Source of the DNA: Stutzerimonas stutzeri
GTDB lineage: Bacteria > Pseudomonadota > Gammaproteobacteria > Pseudomonadales > Pseudomonadaceae
Assembly: GCF_002890915.1 (NCBI RefSeq)
Contig: NZ_POUT01000011.1
Coordinates: 1 to 64,000, forward strand
Reading direction: 5' to 3'
DNA: 64,000 nucleotides
The position numbers were made by a program, and so were the translations under genes. Positions 28,841 to 38,129 of this stretch are shown in pieces. The notes below the pieces were generated by a model, which was not told the origin of the DNA, made no database searches, and saw only the letters and a program-made list of their open reading frames with translations. The stretch's first letter is position 1; each line of letters starts with the position of its first letter.

Positions 28841-28905
28841 GCTTCTAGATGGCGGCCTCGTTAACCTGCACACTGAGTCGAAACAAACTTTCGGAATCTG
28901 CCTGC

Positions 28906-29583
28906 ATGAAATTACTGGTCGCTGAAGACGAACCCAAAACTGGTTCTTACCTGCAACAAGGACTTACCGAAGCTGGATTTACCGTCGACCGGGTCACGAC
29001 TGGCACAGATGCGCTCCAATATGCGCTGAGTGAGGTTTATGACCTTTTAATCCTTGACGTGATGATGCCAGGGTTAGATGGATGGGAGGTGCTACGCATG
29101 GTCAGATCAGCAGGGCACGAAATACCCGTACTGTTCTTGACCGCACGTGATGGCGTGGAAGACCGCGTCAAAGGCCTGGAGCTGGGCGCGGACGACTACC
29201 TGATTAAGCCGTTCGCGTTCTCCGAACTTCTGGCAAGGGTCCGGACATTGCTTCGCAGGGGCAGCGGCTCCCCCACCCAAACCACCGTGAAAATTTCAGA
29301 TCTCGAAGTGGACCTGCTAAAGCGCCGCGCCGTTCGTGCTGGGAAGCGAATTGATCTGACGGCGAAGGAATTTTCACTGCTGGAATTGTTGATGCGCCGA
29401 CGCGGCGAGGTGCTTCCGAAGTCTCTGATTGCATCTCAGGTATGGGATATGAACTTCGACAGCGACACCAACGTTATCGAGGTCGCGGTACGCCGTCTGC
29501 GCGCAAAAGTCGACGACGACTTCGAGCACAAACTGATCCATACCGTGCGTGGCATGGGCTATATGATGGATGCACCGGAGTGA
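28906..29583 (+). CDS. copR: Copper response regulator CopR
   Basis: A 225-residue OmpR-family regulator. The receiver domain has VAEDE and the phospho-acceptor in LLILDVMMPG (Asp51), with Lys in DDYLIKPF. The winged-helix domain has LTAKEFSLLELLMRRRGEV and NVIEVAVRRLRAKVD. The ATG at 28906 removes a spurious 19-residue extension and gives the canonical MKLLVAEDE start. Its stop overlaps the copS GTG start. It is expected to bind the TTACA-N4-TGTAA sites found through this window. CopR versus CusR naming is by context. Confidence 0.93.
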   Translation: MKLLVAEDEPKTGSYLQQGLTEAGFTVDRVTTGTDALQYALSEVYDLLILDVMMPGLDGWEVLRMVRSAGHEIPVLFLTARDGVEDRVKGLELGADDYLIKPFAFSELLARVRTLLRRGSGSPTQTTVKISDLEVDLLKRRAVRAGKRIDLTAKEFSLLELLMRRRGEVLPKSLIASQVWDMNFDSDTNVIEVAVRRLRAKVDDDFEHKLIHTVRGMGYMMDAPE

Positions 29584-30959
29584 GACTGCGTCACCTTTCG
29601 CTGACCGCCCGAATGAGTGTCATGTTCATGTCTGTGGTGGTTGTAGTTCTCACCATAGCTGGGCTGAGCTTCAATTTGCTTAGCCAGCATCACTTCGAAG
29701 TGTTGGATCGGCAGGCCTTGGTGGAGAAGCTCGAATCGACCAAGAAAATTTTCAATAACGTACGCAGCAGCGCAAACCTTGCTGAGGAGCTACCGCAGTT
29801 GCGAGCTCTGCTAGGTGCCCATCATGATTTAGCGGCGACCATCTTGAGCGAAGATGGCAGAGTGCTCTTTTCTGATCCCAAGACAGTCGACGTCCCGGAA
29901 AGCTATAGGGACGCAGAACAGCAGAATATGTGGGAATGGAAATATGCCGGCCGCCTGTATAGAGGATTGACTGCCCGAATCTCGGTAGCAGACCAGCCCG
30001 AACCACTTACAGCACTGTTGATTCTTGATGTCACTAACCACGCGCATTTCTTTCAGACTTTGCAGCGTTGGTTCGGCGTTGGATTAAGCGTCAGCGCTCT
30101 AATTAGTGCTGCGCTTGGCTGGATGGTAGTTAGAAGCGGTCTCAGGCCTCTGAGGCAAGTTACCCATCTCGCCGCATCGATGTCAGCAAGGTCGTTGCAG
30201 GAACGAATGCCGCTTGAACCGATACCGCTTGAGTTACAGCAATTGGTTCTGTCCTTCAATGCGATGTTAGATCGCTTGGAAGATGCCTTTGTTCGGCTTT
30301 CCAATTTCTCGGCGGACATTGCTCATGAACTGCGAACCCCTGTTAGCAACCTCATGACCCACACCGAGGTGGTGCTGACCAAAAAGCGGAATATTGATGC
30401 TTATGAGGAGAATCTTTACTCCAATCTAGAGGAGTTGAAGCGTATGTCACGCATTATTGACGACATGCTCTTTTTGGCCAAATCCGACAACGGCTTGATT
30501 ATTCCCGAACAAGCGTCTATCGAACTAGCTGATGTCGTTGCTAAACTGCTTGCGTATTACCACTTAGTGGCTGACGAACGCGATATCCGTCTCTCAGTCT
30601 CAGGCGCAGGAAATGTGCTGGGAGATAAATTAATGATTGATAGAGCGGTCTCCAATTTGTTATCCAACGCGCTGCGTTACACCCCGGTAGGGGAAACTAT
30701 TTCTGTAACGATTCACGAGGCGGAAAGAACGGTAACCCTCAGCGTCGAGAATCCCGGAGGGACGATCGAGCCCGAGCACCTGGACAAGCTCTTTTATCGC
30801 TTCTATCGGGTCGATCCTGCCCGGCGCGAGGGTAGTCCAAGCAACGCTGGCCTCGGCTTGGCTATTACCAGATCTATTGTTGAGGCCCATAAAGGCAGAA
30901 TCTGGTGCACCTCATTAGACGGCGTGACGGGCTTTCACATGGAATTTCCCCGCCAATAA
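29580..30959 (+). CDS. copS: Copper sensor histidine kinase CopS
   Basis: A 459-residue heavy-metal sensor kinase. The GTG start overlaps the copR stop (GTGA). It has two helices (about 11-33, 158-180) flanking a periplasmic sensor domain of about 125 residues, then HAMP (LRQVTHLAASMSARS), the His box (SADIAHELRTPVSNL), and the ATPase boxes (NLLSNALRYTP, NAGLGLAITRSIVEAH). It senses periplasmic copper and phosphorylates CopR. Periplasmic histidines that could bind copper include SQHHFEV and GAHHDLA. Confidence 0.93.
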   Translation: MRLRHLSLTARMSVMFMSVVVVVLTIAGLSFNLLSQHHFEVLDRQALVEKLESTKKIFNNVRSSANLAEELPQLRALLGAHHDLAATILSEDGRVLFSDPKTVDVPESYRDAEQQNMWEWKYAGRLYRGLTARISVADQPEPLTALLILDVTNHAHFFQTLQRWFGVGLSVSALISAALGWMVVRSGLRPLRQVTHLAASMSARSLQERMPLEPIPLELQQLVLSFNAMLDRLEDAFVRLSNFSADIAHELRTPVSNLMTHTEVVLTKKRNIDAYEENLYSNLEELKRMSRIIDDMLFLAKSDNGLIIPEQASIELADVVAKLLAYYHLVADERDIRLSVSGAGNVLGDKLMIDRAVSNLLSNALRYTPVGETISVTIHEAERTVTLSVENPGGTIEPEHLDKLFYRFYRVDPARREGSPSNAGLGLAITRSIVEAHKGRIWCTSLDGVTGFHMEFPRQ

Positions 30960-31018
30960 TAAAATATCGAATAAAGGTAAATATTTTAAAATCAGCCGCA
31001 TAGCGATCATAAGGGACC

Positions 31019-31032
31019 TTACACGATTGTAA
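31019..31032. promoter_or_regulatory. CopR-type box before copper-storage gene
   Basis: TTACA-CGAT-TGTAA, perfect half-sites, 113 bases before the ATG at 31145. It lies 60 bases after the copS stop, so the storage gene can be controlled separately from copRS. Confidence 0.72.
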
Positions 31033-31144
31033 TGTTAACCATTGGAACGGACGAACTCTGAATATGTCGGATTTATGAGCTGCTAGAGGATCACCTCAGG
31101 CCAGCTCAAGACTATACGCTAAAATACGAACTTTGGAGGAAGTC

Positions 31145-31474
31145 ATGACTGAAACAATGTTCAATAGCTGCATTCAAGCTTGTTCTAACTGCGCTCTAGT
31201 TTGCGAAGCATGCGCATCTGCCTGTTTACTTGAAGACGACGTACAAACGATGGCCCGTTGCATTGAGCTCGACAGAGATTGTGCTGACATATGTGCTCTG
31301 GCAGCCAGACTCATGAGTCGCCAGAGCGAGTTGGCTAAAGAGTTCTGTGCATTGTGTGCAAAAATTTGCCGAGCCTGCGGTGAAGAGTGTGCCAAGCATC
31401 AGATGGATCACTGCCAAGAGTGCGCGAAAGCCTGTATGAAGTGCGCTGAGGAATGTGAACGTATGGCTGTATAA
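31145..31474 (+). CDS. Csp-like four-helix copper-storage protein
   Basis: A 109-residue protein with 19 cysteines arranged in helical CxxxC and CxxC spacing (CIQACSNCALVCEACASAC, FCALCAKICRACGEEC, CQECAKACMKCAEEC). This is the pattern of Csp/DUF326 four-helix bundles that bind many Cu+ ions in their core. There is no signal peptide, so it matches the cytosolic Csp3 type. GGAGG lies six bases before the ATG at 31145. It follows copRS, has its own box and is closed by a strong terminator. Confidence 0.92.
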   Translation: MTETMFNSCIQACSNCALVCEACASACLLEDDVQTMARCIELDRDCADICALAARLMSRQSELAKEFCALCAKICRACGEECAKHQMDHCQECAKACMKCAEECERMAV

Positions 31475-31483
31475 CCAGCAAGC

Positions 31484-31535
31484 CGCTTTCCTGCCAAGAT
31501 GGTATCTTATGGACTTGGTAGGAAAGCGCTTTTAT
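31484..31535 (+). terminator. Terminator after copper-storage gene
   Basis: CGCTTTCCTGCCAAG and CTTGGTAGGAAAGCG pair as a 15-base stem with one mismatch, followed by CTTTTATT. It is placed 10 bases after the stop. Confidence 0.8.
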
Positions 31536-31693
31536 TCAGTGGCAGGACACCTACGCTCTACCCACTGAAATGACGCCTTGGCTTCTATTGTTACTCTTGT
31601 GCAAAAAAAAGAATGCCATTTGAAAAATCAGTCATAAGCCAATCGTAACGATCATACAATTGGCTTATATCGTATTAATTCCCTTATAAATAA

Positions 31694-31993
31694 TTAACCG
31701 TTATTGATGCCAACTGGCGCGCTACGGAACTCCACTGAGTGGACAACTCCATCAGGAGTACGAATTTTGATTTCGTATGGCTGCGCACGATAGCTTGGCC
31801 AGCCTAGAATACTATCTTCGCCCATTGGCGTCACACTTAGTACATCACCGCTTTCAAGAAGAACCTTTAAAGCCTGTCTACCCTCGACTGCAGCATAGTC
31901 ATGCTGCATCGTTGAGTTTCTATCAACCTCAGCCATTGCGAAGGAGGAACTTACGGCTATGCCAACAGCAAGAACTGCCGCAAATTTTTTCAT
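31694..31993 (-). CDS. Small secreted protein, paralogue 3
   Basis: A 99-residue secreted protein: signal peptide (residues 1-21, SSFAMAEV), STMQHDYAAVEGRQALKVLL, DVLSVTPMGED and the family end YEIKIRTPDGVVHSVEF followed by RSAPVGINNG. It matches the proteins at 16753 and 47893 across the whole length. A TTACA-N4-TGCTA box starts 72 bases before the ATG, with GTAAG at the same downstream offset and a TTTAAA -10-like word. It lies between the copper-storage gene and an IS5-type element. Function unknown. Confidence 0.85.
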   Translation of the reverse strand: MKKFAAVLAVGIAVSSSFAMAEVDRNSTMQHDYAAVEGRQALKVLLESGDVLSVTPMGEDSILGWPSYRAQPYEIKIRTPDGVVHSVEFRSAPVGINNG

Positions 31994-32064
31994 CGTTAAC
32001 ACCTCTTGGTCATTGATGTTGGATAGTTTAAAGGTGTCAACCTTACACAAAGCTGAGTCTTATA

Positions 32065-32078
32065 TTACATTAATGCTA
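32065..32078. promoter_or_regulatory. CopR/CzcR-type box, paralogue 3
   Basis: TTACA-TTAA-TGCTA, one mismatch in the right half, starting 72 bases upstream of the ATG at 31993. Confidence 0.55.
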
Positions 32079-32277
32079 AGCGGAGCTTACGTGTGATGTG
32101 CTCTTAACCTCATCACTTGCACTGAAAAACAGCAGAAATTTTTGTTCGATGGCTGCTGCTCGTGGTCTTCAAATTCCGGCAGCAAGAAGCGGATACTCGA
32201 ACAAGGCGTAGTTCCCCCAAGCGCAACAGAATCTCAAGACAACACTAGCATTTATGCCGTGAGCCAATTTATTCTAG

Positions 32278-33468
32278 GGATGGTCTGAAGTAGCCCTGTG
32301 TTTCCGGCCGACTTCTGCCCTTGCCAATTTTAGAAGCGGCGATTCGACCAAAATCGATCAAGTCATCCGCTCATTTCTGAGTTTTTAGCCGCCGCGAACA
32401 CCTCTCAGCGGCCATTTCCCACATTACAGGCGCACCTCTCCTGCATTCGTCAGCAAATGCCGGCGCGCCATCCACAGGTTCGACAGGGCAAACAATGTCA
32501 CCAGCTGCGCCGTGTTCTTCGCCAGGCCACGGAAGCGTGTCTTCACATAACCGAACTGGCGCTTGATCACCCGGAACGGGTGCTCGACCTTGGCGCGCAC
32601 CTGGGCCTTGGCCTTCTCGATCTTGCGCTTGGCTTTGTACAGCGCGCTGCGCTTACTCAGCTTCTTGTACGTACTGCGGCGGGCCGCGATCTGCCAGATC
32701 ACCTCCCGGCCTTCATGTTCCGGGCGCTTCTCGACGCCGGTGTAACCCGCGTCGGCACCCACCATGTTTTCCTCACCGTGCAGCAGCTTGTCGACCTGGG
32801 TAACGTCTGCAACGTTCGCTGCCGTCCCTACCACGCTGTGCACCAGGCCGGACTCGGCATGCGCCGATGTGGGCCTTCATGCCGAAGTAATACTGGTTTC
32901 CTTTCTTCGTCTGGTGCATTTCCGGGTCGCGCTTACCGTCCTGATTCTTGGTCGAACTCGGCGCATGGATCAGCGTGGCATCGACGATAGTGCCTTGGCG
33001 TAACGACAAACCGCGGTCGCCCAGATAACCATTGATCACCGCCAGAATCCCAGCCGCCAATTCGTGTTTCTCCAGCAAGCGACGGAAGTTGAGGATGGTG
33101 GTTTCGTCGGGAATGCGTTCCAGGCTCAGCCCGGCAAACTGGCGCAGGATCGTGGTCTCGTACAACGCTTCCTCCATCGCCGGATCGCTGTAGCCGAACC
33201 AGTTCTGCATCAGGTGTACGCGTAGCATCGCCATCAGCGGATACGCCGGACGGCCGCCTTCACCCTTGGGGTAGTGCGGCTCGATCAGGGCAACCAAACC
33301 CGTCCACGGCACCACCTGATCCATCTCGATCAGGAACAACTCCTTACGGGTCTGCTTGCGCTTACCGGCGTACTCGGCGTCGGCAAAGGTCATCTGCTTC
33401 ATCGGGAAACTCCGGCAACGGGATCGGCGTATTTCACCAGAAACGGGAAGTCTTCTTCAGGATTTCCC
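32278..33468 (-). mobile_element. IS5-family-like insertion sequence
   Basis: A roughly 1.19-kb element with imperfect terminal inverted repeats. The left end (GGGATGGTCTGAAGTAG) pairs with the right end read in reverse (GGGAAATCCTGAAGAAG). The flanks are CTAG on the left and CTAA on the right, close to the YTAR target of the IS5 group but not identical. The transposase inside is frameshifted. The right end interrupts an antitoxin-like gene. Remnants of the same element are at 17255 and 22850. Confidence 0.8.
32424..33402 (-). pseudogene. IS5-type transposase, frameshifted
   Basis: The N-terminal piece reads MKQMTFADAEYAGKRKQTRK, then IPDETTILNFRRLLEKH and GTIVDATLIHAPSSTKN, which carries the first catalytic Asp. 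After KAHIGA the frame breaks near 32865, and the next frame continues HSVVGTAANVADVTQVDKLL, ADAGYTGVEKR, then KVEHPFRVIKRQFGYVKTRF. The normal junction would read GADAESGLVHSV, so two bases appear to be missing. All three DDE regions are present across the two frames. The element is probably immobile unless complemented. Confidence 0.88.
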
Positions 33469-33730
33469 TAAGCACCTGGCGAGCGCCGATCTCGGTATCG
33501 CAAAGGAATATCGGCATTTTCCCACCCAAGGCATCGTTAACTGTGGTCATCCATGAGATTGCAACGGCTTTGTCTTCGAAAATTTCTTCGGCTATGACTG
33601 CTACTTGGGAAAGACGGTCTTGCTTCGTCGCGCCAAGGGGATTCATCGAGTCGACAGATATCGGGTTTTCGGGCTTTTTGATCAGTCCTTTGAGTGCTGT
33701 GACGCTTTGATCCTCGGCCGGCTTATCCAC
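33469..33730 (-). pseudogene. MbcA/ParS-type antitoxin, 3' cut by IS
   Basis: A partial gene of about 87 codons from a GTG at 33730 with AAGGAG eight bases upstream. The end shows the MbcA/ParS/Xre-toxin-binding signature: AVAISWMTTVNDALGGKMPI then LCDTEIGARQVLREI. At 33468 the IS5-type element begins and replaces the last residues with LKKTSRFW. The partner RES- or Xre-type toxin is not seen. Whether the shortened protein works is unknown. Confidence 0.65.
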
Positions 33731-33794
33731 AGATGCTATCTCCTTGGGCAGAAGGAAAAACTCACCACGAATAACCCACCCTCGCATACACGAC

Positions 33795-34369
33795 CTACAG
33801 CACATAACCACTGCCTTTCAGCGAATGCCATGGCCGGCCAAGCAGTTCTGAGCACGCTGCCTGCGCGCCACCGAAGCAGAAATTCAAACTTCGAGTGAAT
33901 GCTTGTGGTGATGCGTATCGCACCGACTCACCTTTCTCATTCCAGATATCGCCATTGACCGCCCGCAACAAAGCATGACCCGCAACCAGGTCATGGGGCG
34001 AAACGCTGTAGAGCGATACGGCAGCAACACCATCGCCTGCGGCAACACGCGCAAGGCGGTAAGCAATGCTTGGCATCGGGTGGAAAATAGCCGGGTGGCA
34101 AAGCAAAGCATTCTGCTTGGCTTTTTGGGCGCCCCCATAACTGACCATTACCGCTGTCCCCGGTGCCAAGATCGCAGATTGCAGGTCATTATTCACGGGA
34201 CGACCATTACGCAGTAAAGCCGGTGCACCCTCAGCCCATGCTATGCAGTCAGGACCACTAGGCGTGACGGGGGCGTAAACCACGCCCAGCACTGGCGTTG
34301 CGTTATGCAGCAATCCGATAGAAATGGCAGAGCCCGGCCGACGATTGAGGAAGTCGCCTGTTCCATCAT
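33795..34369 (-). pseudogene. Inositol-monophosphatase-like gene, 5' cut by IS
   Basis: About 190 codons of an IMPase/CysQ-family enzyme. It begins inside the metal motif (NDGTGDFLNRRPGSA, the second half of DPxDGT) and continues with LLHNATPVLGVVYAP and SPHDLVAGHALLRAVNGD, the region of the WDxxAG motif. Everything before the DGT motif, including the first metal ligands, is replaced by the IS3-type element whose end starts at 34370. It is probably inactive. The natural stop is at 33795. Confidence 0.75.
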
Positions 34370-34431
34370 TGAATCGCCCCTGGTTTCGTAGACACCTCCA
34401 AGCCTCATAATGAGGCCCATCAGGAGGTGCC

Positions 34432-34710
34432 ATGAGCAACCAGCGTTACCCCGAAGAATTCAAGATCGAAGCGGTCAAGCAAGTCACCGAGCGCGGTTTG
34501 CGCGTTGCCGATGTGGCGGAGCGTCTAGGCGTGTCCGCGCACAGCCTGTACGCCTGGGTAAAGCGCTACAGCAAGCCCCAAGCACAGCGGCAGCAGGTAG
34601 ATGATCAACAGGCCGAGCTGCGTCGCTTGCGCGCGGAACTCAAGCGGGTGACCGAAGAGCGAGACATCCTAAAAAAGGCCGCCGCGTACTTTGCCAAGGA
34701 GTCCGGCTGA
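34432..34710 (+). CDS. IS3-family OrfA
   Basis: A 92-residue DNA-binding subunit: helix-turn-helix (RYPEEFKIEAVKQVTERGLR, DVAERLGVSAHSLYAWVK) then a leucine-zipper segment (QAELRRLRAELKRVTEERDI). It ends FAKESG, and its last codons overlap the orfB frame. An AGGAGG lies eight bases before the ATG. Confidence 0.9.
   Translation: MSNQRYPEEFKIEAVKQVTERGLRVADVAERLGVSAHSLYAWVKRYSKPQAQRQQVDDQQAELRRLRAELKRVTEERDILKKAAAYFAKESG
34671..34677 (+). promoter_or_regulatory. A6G programmed -1 frameshift site
   Basis: AAAAAAG lies in the orfA/orfB overlap. The orfB frame is the -1 frame of orfA and is open from the run through to the orfB body, as expected for production of the OrfAB transposase by ribosomal slippage. 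Confidence 0.7.
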
Positions 34711-34736
34711 AGTACGCCGTCATCAGCAAGCTGTCG

Positions 34737-35600
34737 GTGGAGTACCCGGTACGGCGTCTCTGCCAGACCCTCCAGGTACATCCCAGCGGTTACTACGCCT
34801 GGCTGGCCGAGCCGAAATCCGCACGCGAGAAGGAAGATCAGCGCCTGCTCGGATTGATCAAGCATGCCTGGCTGGAAAGCGGCGGGGTCTACGGCTACCG
34901 CAAGATCCACGACGACCTGCGTGAGCTGGGCGAGTCCTGTGGCCGGCACCGCGTGGCTCGCCTAATGCGGGTGGAGGGGCTGCGTTCGCAGACCGGTTAT
35001 CGTCGGCGCCCCGGCTATTACGGCGGTAAGCCGACGGTGGCTTCGCCCAACCGCCTGGAGCGGCAGTTCAAGGTCAGCGAGCCGAACAAGGTCTGGGTCA
35101 CCGACATCACCTACATCCGCACCTATGAGGGCTGGTTGTACTTGGCGGTGGTGCTGGATCTGTTTTCGCGCCAGGTGATCGGCTGGTCGATGAAACCACG
35201 GATGTGCAGCGACCTGGCCATCGATGCGTTGTTGATGGCGGTCTGGCGGCGCAAGCCCAGGCAGGAGGTGATGATCCACTCCGACCAGGGCAGCCAGTTC
35301 AGCAGCTCGGACTGGCAGAGCTTCCTAAAGGCCGACAACCTAATCAGCAGCATGAGTCGACGCGGTAACTGTCACGACAACGCGGTCGCGGAAAGCTTTT
35401 TCCAGTTGCTGAAGCAGGAGCGCATCCGACGGAAAACCTACGGCACTCGCGAAGAAGCCCGCAGTGATGTGTTCGATTACATCGAGATGTTCTATAACCC
35501 CAAGCGCCGCACCGCCTCGATTCCAACCGTCGTGATGCGCCCTTGCAGTTGCTCGCGAACGATTAGCCGCACTGATCCGGCCATCAATTCGTCCCCCTGA
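34737..35600 (+). pseudogene. IS3-family OrfB transposase, C-terminus replaced
   Basis: The rve-type integrase core is present: VWVTDITYIRT with the first Asp, MIHSDQGSQFSSSDWQ with the second Asp and DNAVAESFFQLLKQE with the Glu. An HTH_21 region (SGYYAWLAEP, GVYGYRKIHDDL) is N-terminal. The usual end after YNPKRR is lost, and the frame continues into antisense sequence of the antiporter gene (TASIPTVVM...). The true expressed start is through the A6G slip upstream. Catalysis may survive but the element lacks its right end. Confidence 0.85.
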
Positions 35601-37213
35601 CGAGCGCTGCCATCGAGTGCCTCCTTTATCAACTGATCCAGGGGTTGCCCCTTTTCCGCTGCCAGGTCGATACCGTAGGAATTCCACACATCTTCAACCT
35701 TGGTGCTGCCCTTGAGCCGGAGTTCAAGGTTTGGCAGATCGGTTCTTGACGCTTCTACCGCCTGGGAAAAAACGCAGTCAACGAAAGGCTGATTGTTTGG
35801 CTTGAGGACGACAAACAGATGATCACCGGCTTCAAGCCTGGTCGACCCTCGAGGCGGTATGACGGCCGACCCTCGCGTGATCATCGCCACGACTACGCCT
35901 TCGGGCAACGCCATCTGCGAGAGCAAACGGCCGGCGGCTCTCGCATCGTTACCGAGCGTGTATTCGACGATTTCCGCGTCGACATCGTGCAGTGACGAGA
36001 TTTCGAGAGTCGCGGCGGGCGTCGCTGGTGGCTTCTCCGTCAGCCCCAGCTTGCGCGCGACGAGCGGGAGCGTAGAGCCCTGCACCGTCGCCGATAGCAG
36101 AACTACGAAGAACACAACATTGAAGATCAGGGGCGCATTAGGCAGTCCGAAAAGCAACGGGAAGATTGCCAGGATGATCGGCACCGAACCACGTAGGCCT
36201 ACCCAGGAAACGAGTGCCGTCTCCCTGAGATTGAAGCCAAAAAGCGCAAGCATTGGTGCGACGGCCAGCGGCCTGGCCAGCAACACCAGGACCAGTGCAA
36301 TCACCAACCCCTCGACCCACACATCGAGCAGCGAAACCGGATCGACGAGCAGGCCGAGGACTACGAACATGGTGATCTGGCTAAGCCATGCCAGGCCATC
36401 CATGAACAGGAAGGTGCTGCGCTGGAAAACGAATTTCTGGTTTCCGATCATCACGCCAGCGACGAAGATCGCCAGAAATCCGCTGCCGCCCAGATTCGCG
36501 GATACTCCATAGGCGAGCAATCCGCCGGCCGCAACAAGCACCGGATACAAGCCGGTCGCGACCAGTTTTATCCTGCTCAGCAACCTGAGTATCGACCATC
36601 CGACACCAAGCCCGACCAGCGCACCTATCCCCATCTGCATCAAAAACATCTGAAGCAGACCCCAGCCAAGCGGCATGCTGTTAACCAGCACCTCCAACAA
36701 GCCCACCGTCAGAAAGATGGCCATGGGGTCGTTGGACGCGCTTTCAATCTCCAGCACCGACTTGAGCCGCTGATTGATGTGAATTCCGGCGTTTCGCAAG
36801 AGAGAAAATACGGCTGCAGCATCGGTCGAGCCGATGATCGCACCCAGCAACATGCCTTCCAGAACTGGAAGCTCAAGCATCCAGGCAGCTGCGAGCCCCG
36901 CGATTGCGGCCGTTGCGAGTACCCCAACTGTTGCCAGCAGAGACGCTGGCTTCCAAACCTTCCTTATGGACGAAACGGGCGTTTGCAGGCCGCCGTCAAA
37001 AAGGATAAGCGCCAAAGCCAGGGTGCCGAGGGCATGCGCGGCAACGGCATTATCAAAAACGATCCCGCCGATACCGTTCTCACCTGCAAGCATGCCGGTG
37101 ATCAGGAACAACACGAGCACCGGCAGCCCCAGACGGGCCGACAGTTTGCTGGAGAGCACACCGAACAGGATCAGTACTGCTGCCAGCAGCAATAGCTTGT
37201 CAATTGCAAACAC
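35492..37213 (-). CDS. NhaP2/CvrA-type cation:proton antiporter
   Basis: A 573-residue CPA1 antiporter, close to the 578 residues of E. coli CvrA. About twelve helices cover residues 1-390, with the ion-site region ESASNDPMAIFLTVG. A TrkA-C domain follows (VEYTLGNDARAAGRLLSQMA, VIPPRGSTRLEAGDHLFVVL) and then a CorC/HlyC-type end. It exchanges K+ or Na+ for H+ across the inner membrane. The last residues (EAVRRLGL) come from the IS3 junction, so the natural C-terminus is shortened by a few residues. No promoter feature was recognised. Confidence 0.88.
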   Translation of the reverse strand: MFAIDKLLLLAAVLILFGVLSSKLSARLGLPVLVLFLITGMLAGENGIGGIVFDNAVAAHALGTLALALILFDGGLQTPVSSIRKVWKPASLLATVGVLATAAIAGLAAAWMLELPVLEGMLLGAIIGSTDAAAVFSLLRNAGIHINQRLKSVLEIESASNDPMAIFLTVGLLEVLVNSMPLGWGLLQMFLMQMGIGALVGLGVGWSILRLLSRIKLVATGLYPVLVAAGGLLAYGVSANLGGSGFLAIFVAGVMIGNQKFVFQRSTFLFMDGLAWLSQITMFVVLGLLVDPVSLLDVWVEGLVIALVLVLLARPLAVAPMLALFGFNLRETALVSWVGLRGSVPIILAIFPLLFGLPNAPLIFNVVFFVVLLSATVQGSTLPLVARKLGLTEKPPATPAATLEISSLHDVDAEIVEYTLGNDARAAGRLLSQMALPEGVVVAMITRGSAVIPPRGSTRLEAGDHLFVVLKPNNQPFVDCVFSQAVEASRTDLPNLELRLKGSTKVEDVWNSYGIDLAAEKGQPLDQLIKEALDGSARQGDELMAGSVRLIVREQLQGRITTVGIEAVRRLGL

Positions 37214-37413
37214 CGAAGGTCCTTAATTATCTATGCACCGCATTTTTCGCGAGCAGACGCAACGTCGTGATAAGCCGGCGAGCCGACCACACCGCCGGAT
37301 CAGGTCAGTTGTAGCTCAGGAGTAAAAAGCGCTCATTTTGAGCGATGTTCGATACCTAGCGGTCGAATCGATTTCATGCCAGATGTTGCGAGGCCTTTCT
37401 CGCGCAATGCCAA

Positions 37414-37905
37414 ATGGTCACCCTAGAGGTTCGACAATTGATCTTTGAGCAAGTCGTTTTATTGATTGCCACTGGTTTCGGGCTGGGGTCTTTACCCTGG
37501 GTGCCTGGAACCTTCGGATCACTGCTGGGGATACCACTGGCGTGGTGGCTCTGGGGGCAGGCGCTGACAAGGCAACTGCTGGTCATCACCGCGCTGCTGG
37601 CGGTCGGCGTTCCGCTGTGTCACTGGGCCTCGCGTTGGCTTGGAGGCGGTGATGCCGCGCAGATCGTTGCCGACGAGTACTTCGCCTTTCCACTGGTTTT
37701 TTTGGGAGTGGCCACAACCCATCGATGGTGGCTACTAGGTGCGGGATTCGCACTGTATAGGCTTTTCGATATCACCAAACCGCCCCCCATTGATTTCGTC
37801 GAAACCATTGGTGGTGGCTTGGGTATCGTTTTTGATGACGTGCTGGCCGCGCTATTGGCTTGGCTCGTTCTGCGTGGGACACAAGCAGTTTGGAGACGCC
37901 CGTAG
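37414..37905 (+). CDS. pgpA: Phosphatidylglycerophosphatase A-like
   Basis: A 163-residue inner-membrane protein with the PgpA layout: ATGFGLGSLPWVPGTFGSLL near the N-terminus, QIVADEYFAFPLVFL in the middle, LYRLFDITKPPPIDFVE, and FDDVLAALLAWLVL at the end. The acidic residues expected for the metal site are in VADEYFA and FDDVLAA. It removes phosphate from phosphatidylglycerol phosphate. Chromosomal pgpA normally sits with thiL; here it lies beside an antiporter and an atypical pyruvate kinase, so this is probably an accessory copy. Confidence 0.85.
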   Translation: MVTLEVRQLIFEQVVLLIATGFGLGSLPWVPGTFGSLLGIPLAWWLWGQALTRQLLVITALLAVGVPLCHWASRWLGGGDAAQIVADEYFAFPLVFLGVATTHRWWLLGAGFALYRLFDITKPPPIDFVETIGGGLGIVFDDVLAALLAWLVLRGTQAVWRRP

Positions 37906-38129
37906 CTCCAGCTCAAAGTCACCCCTACCGACAGTGATTCTAGGCCCAGTCACTCCGCTGCTGTCTGAAACGTTGCATAGGCCAAGATGCTCTCGGCTAC
38001 AGGTCGACACCTCGTGTGCTGCTTTCTAGGACGACCCACTGGTCGGCTGTCATGAAACAGGTCCAACCTGCATCAGGTCAGTGTATACCGGTAGCGGCCG
38101 GTCGGGCCGCAGGCTCTCTGGAGATTTCG

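Larger units (their letters stand above)
34370..35515 (+). mobile_element. IS3-family element, right end missing
   Basis: The left end (TGAATCGCCCCTGGTTTCGT) is typical of IS3-family inverted repeats. orfA and orfB follow with an A6G slippery run. orfB loses its last residues after MFYNPKRR, where the sequence joins the 3' end of the antiporter gene. The right inverted repeat is not seen, so an adjacent deletion took away the element's end. Confidence 0.8.
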
